A stretch of DNA of 6,918 nucleotides, taken from the NCBI GenBank assembly GCA_003456035.1, contig DMPJ01000160.1, forward strand, positions 172-7,089. Reading direction: 5' to 3'. The DNA comes from Planktothrix sp. UBA8402. GTDB taxonomy: Bacteria; Cyanobacteriota; Cyanobacteriia; Cyanobacteriales; Microcoleaceae. The first letter of the stretch is position 1. Each line of letters starts with the position of its first letter. Both the position numbers and the translations under genes were made by a program. A model generated the notes under the pieces. The model searched no databases, was not told the origin of the DNA, and saw nothing but the letters and a program-made list of their open reading frames with translations. This document shows, piece by piece, positions 6,130 through 6,918 of this stretch.

Positions 6130-6164
6130 GGTGCGTAAGCGACCAGCGCACGCACCATCTTTTT
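6130..6164 (+). terminator. Terminator of ispD, derived from or related to a dispersed repeat
   Basis: GGTGCGT (6130-6136) pairs with ACGCACC (6150-6156), and GCG/CGC pairs inside extend the stem. The sequence ATC then TTTTT (6160-6164) follows, so this is a plausible rho-independent terminator 6 nt after the ispD stop. The TAGGGTGCGT...ACGCACC arms resemble a repeat that I recall as widely scattered in cyanobacterial genomes. Confidence 0.6.
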
Positions 6165-6191
6165 CTTCCCATTACCCATTCCCCAAAACCC

Positions 6192-6223
6192 ATTCGTAAT
6201 TCGTAATTCGTAATTCGTAATTC
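6192..6223. repeat. Heptanucleotide tandem array (ATTCGTA)4 plus a partial copy
   Basis: Four exact ATTCGTA units (6192-6219) are followed by ATTC (6220-6223). The array is flanked by C-rich CCCATT-type runs (6167-6193 and 6223-6233). Heptamer arrays of this kind are known in cyanobacteria as STRR sequences. The array ends 15 bp before the ATG of the membrane-protein gene, so it lies in that gene's promoter or leader region. Confidence 0.9.
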
Positions 6224-6238
6224 CCCATTCCCTCCTAT

Positions 6239-6772
6239 ATGACACAAACAACACCGACTCAAAAGAACTGGAAAGAAACCTTAATTCGTGAGTTTATCAA
6301 CCTCGGAATTATCAATTTGTATTTAGTATCATCCTTTAGTATTTTAGTAACTTTGCATTCCCTAGCCTTAGTAAAATATGGTATTGATGCCTTTAACTAT
6401 GGCATTGCTATTGTGGGGGCGTTAATTTTAGGAAAGGTAATTCTTTTATCTGAAAAAATCCCCATTGTAGAACGCTATCAACATCAACCGATCATCATTT
6501 CAGTTATTTATAAGTCGATTTTATTTACATTTATTGTTGTATTTGTTAATATTGCAGAACATTTAATAGTAGGTTTATTTCAACAGGAATCTCTGGCTCA
6601 AATTTTCACAAAAATTCAAGAACAAATTTATACAATTGATGTGATTTATAAAATTTTATGTTTATTTATTGTTTTTATTCCTTTCTTTACCATCAGAGAA
6701 TTGAATAAAATCTTAGGAAAGGGAACCTTATTTAACTTATTCTTTAAAAGTAGAACTTTAAAACAGAATTAA
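6239..6772 (+). CDS. Conserved-looking four-helix membrane protein of unknown function
   Basis: A 177-residue integral membrane protein. Four hydrophobic segments are visible at about 22-44, 52-70, 85-107 and 135-152, with a basic N-terminal region (KNWKETLIREF) and a basic tail (FFKSRTLKQN), so both ends are probably cytoplasmic. Charged residues that may matter inside or near the helices are K66 in LGKVILL, E72/K73, and the pair E107-H108 in NIAEHLIVGL. I recall similar short proteins annotated as hypothetical in cyanobacteria and proteobacteria, but no function. The ATG at 6239 is the only Met in the frame before the first helix. There is no Shine-Dalgarno sequence; a C-rich block and the heptamer array come directly upstream. 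The coding sequence is markedly A/T-rich, in part because of Ile, Leu and Phe codons. No functional link with ispD is evident. Confidence 0.75.
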   Translation: MTQTTPTQKNWKETLIREFINLGIINLYLVSSFSILVTLHSLALVKYGIDAFNYGIAIVGALILGKVILLSEKIPIVERYQHQPIIISVIYKSILFTFIVVFVNIAEHLIVGLFQQESLAQIFTKIQEQIYTIDVIYKILCLFIVFIPFFTIRELNKILGKGTLFNLFFKSRTLKQN

Positions 6773-6813
6773 GCTCAAGGTTTCCTTGTCCACAGGTAGA
6801 ATATCATCCTCGA

Positions 6814-6864
6814 TAATGGGGTTAGTATTGTCGAACTGACATGACAACAATTTTAACCCCATTA
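6814..6864. repeat. Long inverted repeat downstream of the membrane-protein gene
   Basis: TAATGGGGTTA (6814-6824) and TAACCCCATTA (6854-6864) are exact reverse complements, 11 bp, and inside them TTGTC (6828-6832) pairs with GACAA (6843-6847). A transcript could form a long hairpin. Neither strand has a T-tract straight after it, so a standard terminator is not supported; an operator, a processed RNA structure or a mobile-repeat remnant remain possible. The rest of 6773-6918 shows no convincing gene. Confidence 0.6.
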
Positions 6865-6918
6865 ATCAGGAAAATAGCTTTACTTTTTCCAGGGAAGTTT
6901 AGTTCCCATTTCTGTTAG

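Noticed and set aside
6776..6788. Small hairpin CAAGG-ttt-CCTTG just after the membrane-protein stop as a terminator
   Set aside because: The stem is only 5 bp and no T-run follows it, so it is too weak to call.
6841..6918. Plus-strand ATG frame of 25 codons plus stop, ending at the window edge (MTTILTPLIRK...)
   Set aside because: It is very short, has no ribosome-binding site, and its first codons form part of the inverted repeat at 6814-6864. There is nothing to support translation.
6880..6918. Possible C-terminal end of a minus-strand gene (LTEMGTKLPWKK then TAA)
   Set aside because: Only 12 codons are visible. An open stretch this short is expected by chance, although a convergent gene entering from the right edge remains possible.

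Overview
The window looks like a piece of chromosome from a cyanobacterium, most likely a filamentous Oscillatoriales-type organism; Planktothrix or Microcoleus relatives are a guess. Reasons: five exact HIP1 octamers (GCGATCGC at 1534, 3782, 4297, 4323 and 5489), a heptanucleotide tandem array and hairpin repeats of kinds common in cyanobacterial intergenic DNA, AT-rich sequence, and proteins with typical cyanobacterial sequences (a Uma2-family protein, a second-type phosphoketolase, a GT9 glycosyltransferase next to ispD).

Layout. Positions 1-102 (minus) hold the first 34 codons of a Uma2/DUF820 nuclease-like gene that runs off the left edge. Positions 178-640 (minus) hold a small gene of unknown function that appears as two overlapping reading frames offset by one base. 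It follows, after 10 nt, a 399-residue P-loop ATPase (651-1850, minus). Between the ATPase and the next gene lie a candidate promoter, two 13-bp direct repeats and a perfect 28-bp palindrome. Positions 1976-4168 (minus) encode a thiamine-diphosphate enzyme of the phosphoketolase/transketolase superfamily. A terminator whose stem is built from two HIP1 octamers separates it from a GT9 glycosyltransferase (4401-5363, minus). A 79-bp divergent region then leads to ispD (5443-6123, plus), followed by a hairpin terminator, a (ATTCGTA)4 array, and a four-helix membrane protein of unknown function (6239-6772, plus). The last 146 bases contain a strong inverted repeat and no convincing gene.

How the genes relate. 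Three parts seem independent: housekeeping metabolism (ispD in the MEP isoprenoid pathway; the phosphoketolase-like enzyme in sugar-phosphate/acetyl-phosphate metabolism), surface-glycan synthesis (GT9), and an accessory module (ATPase, small frame-disrupted partner, Uma2 protein) on one strand. The accessory module is the least explained part and the best candidate for an undescribed system, but the evidence is only co-orientation, tight spacing and domain type.
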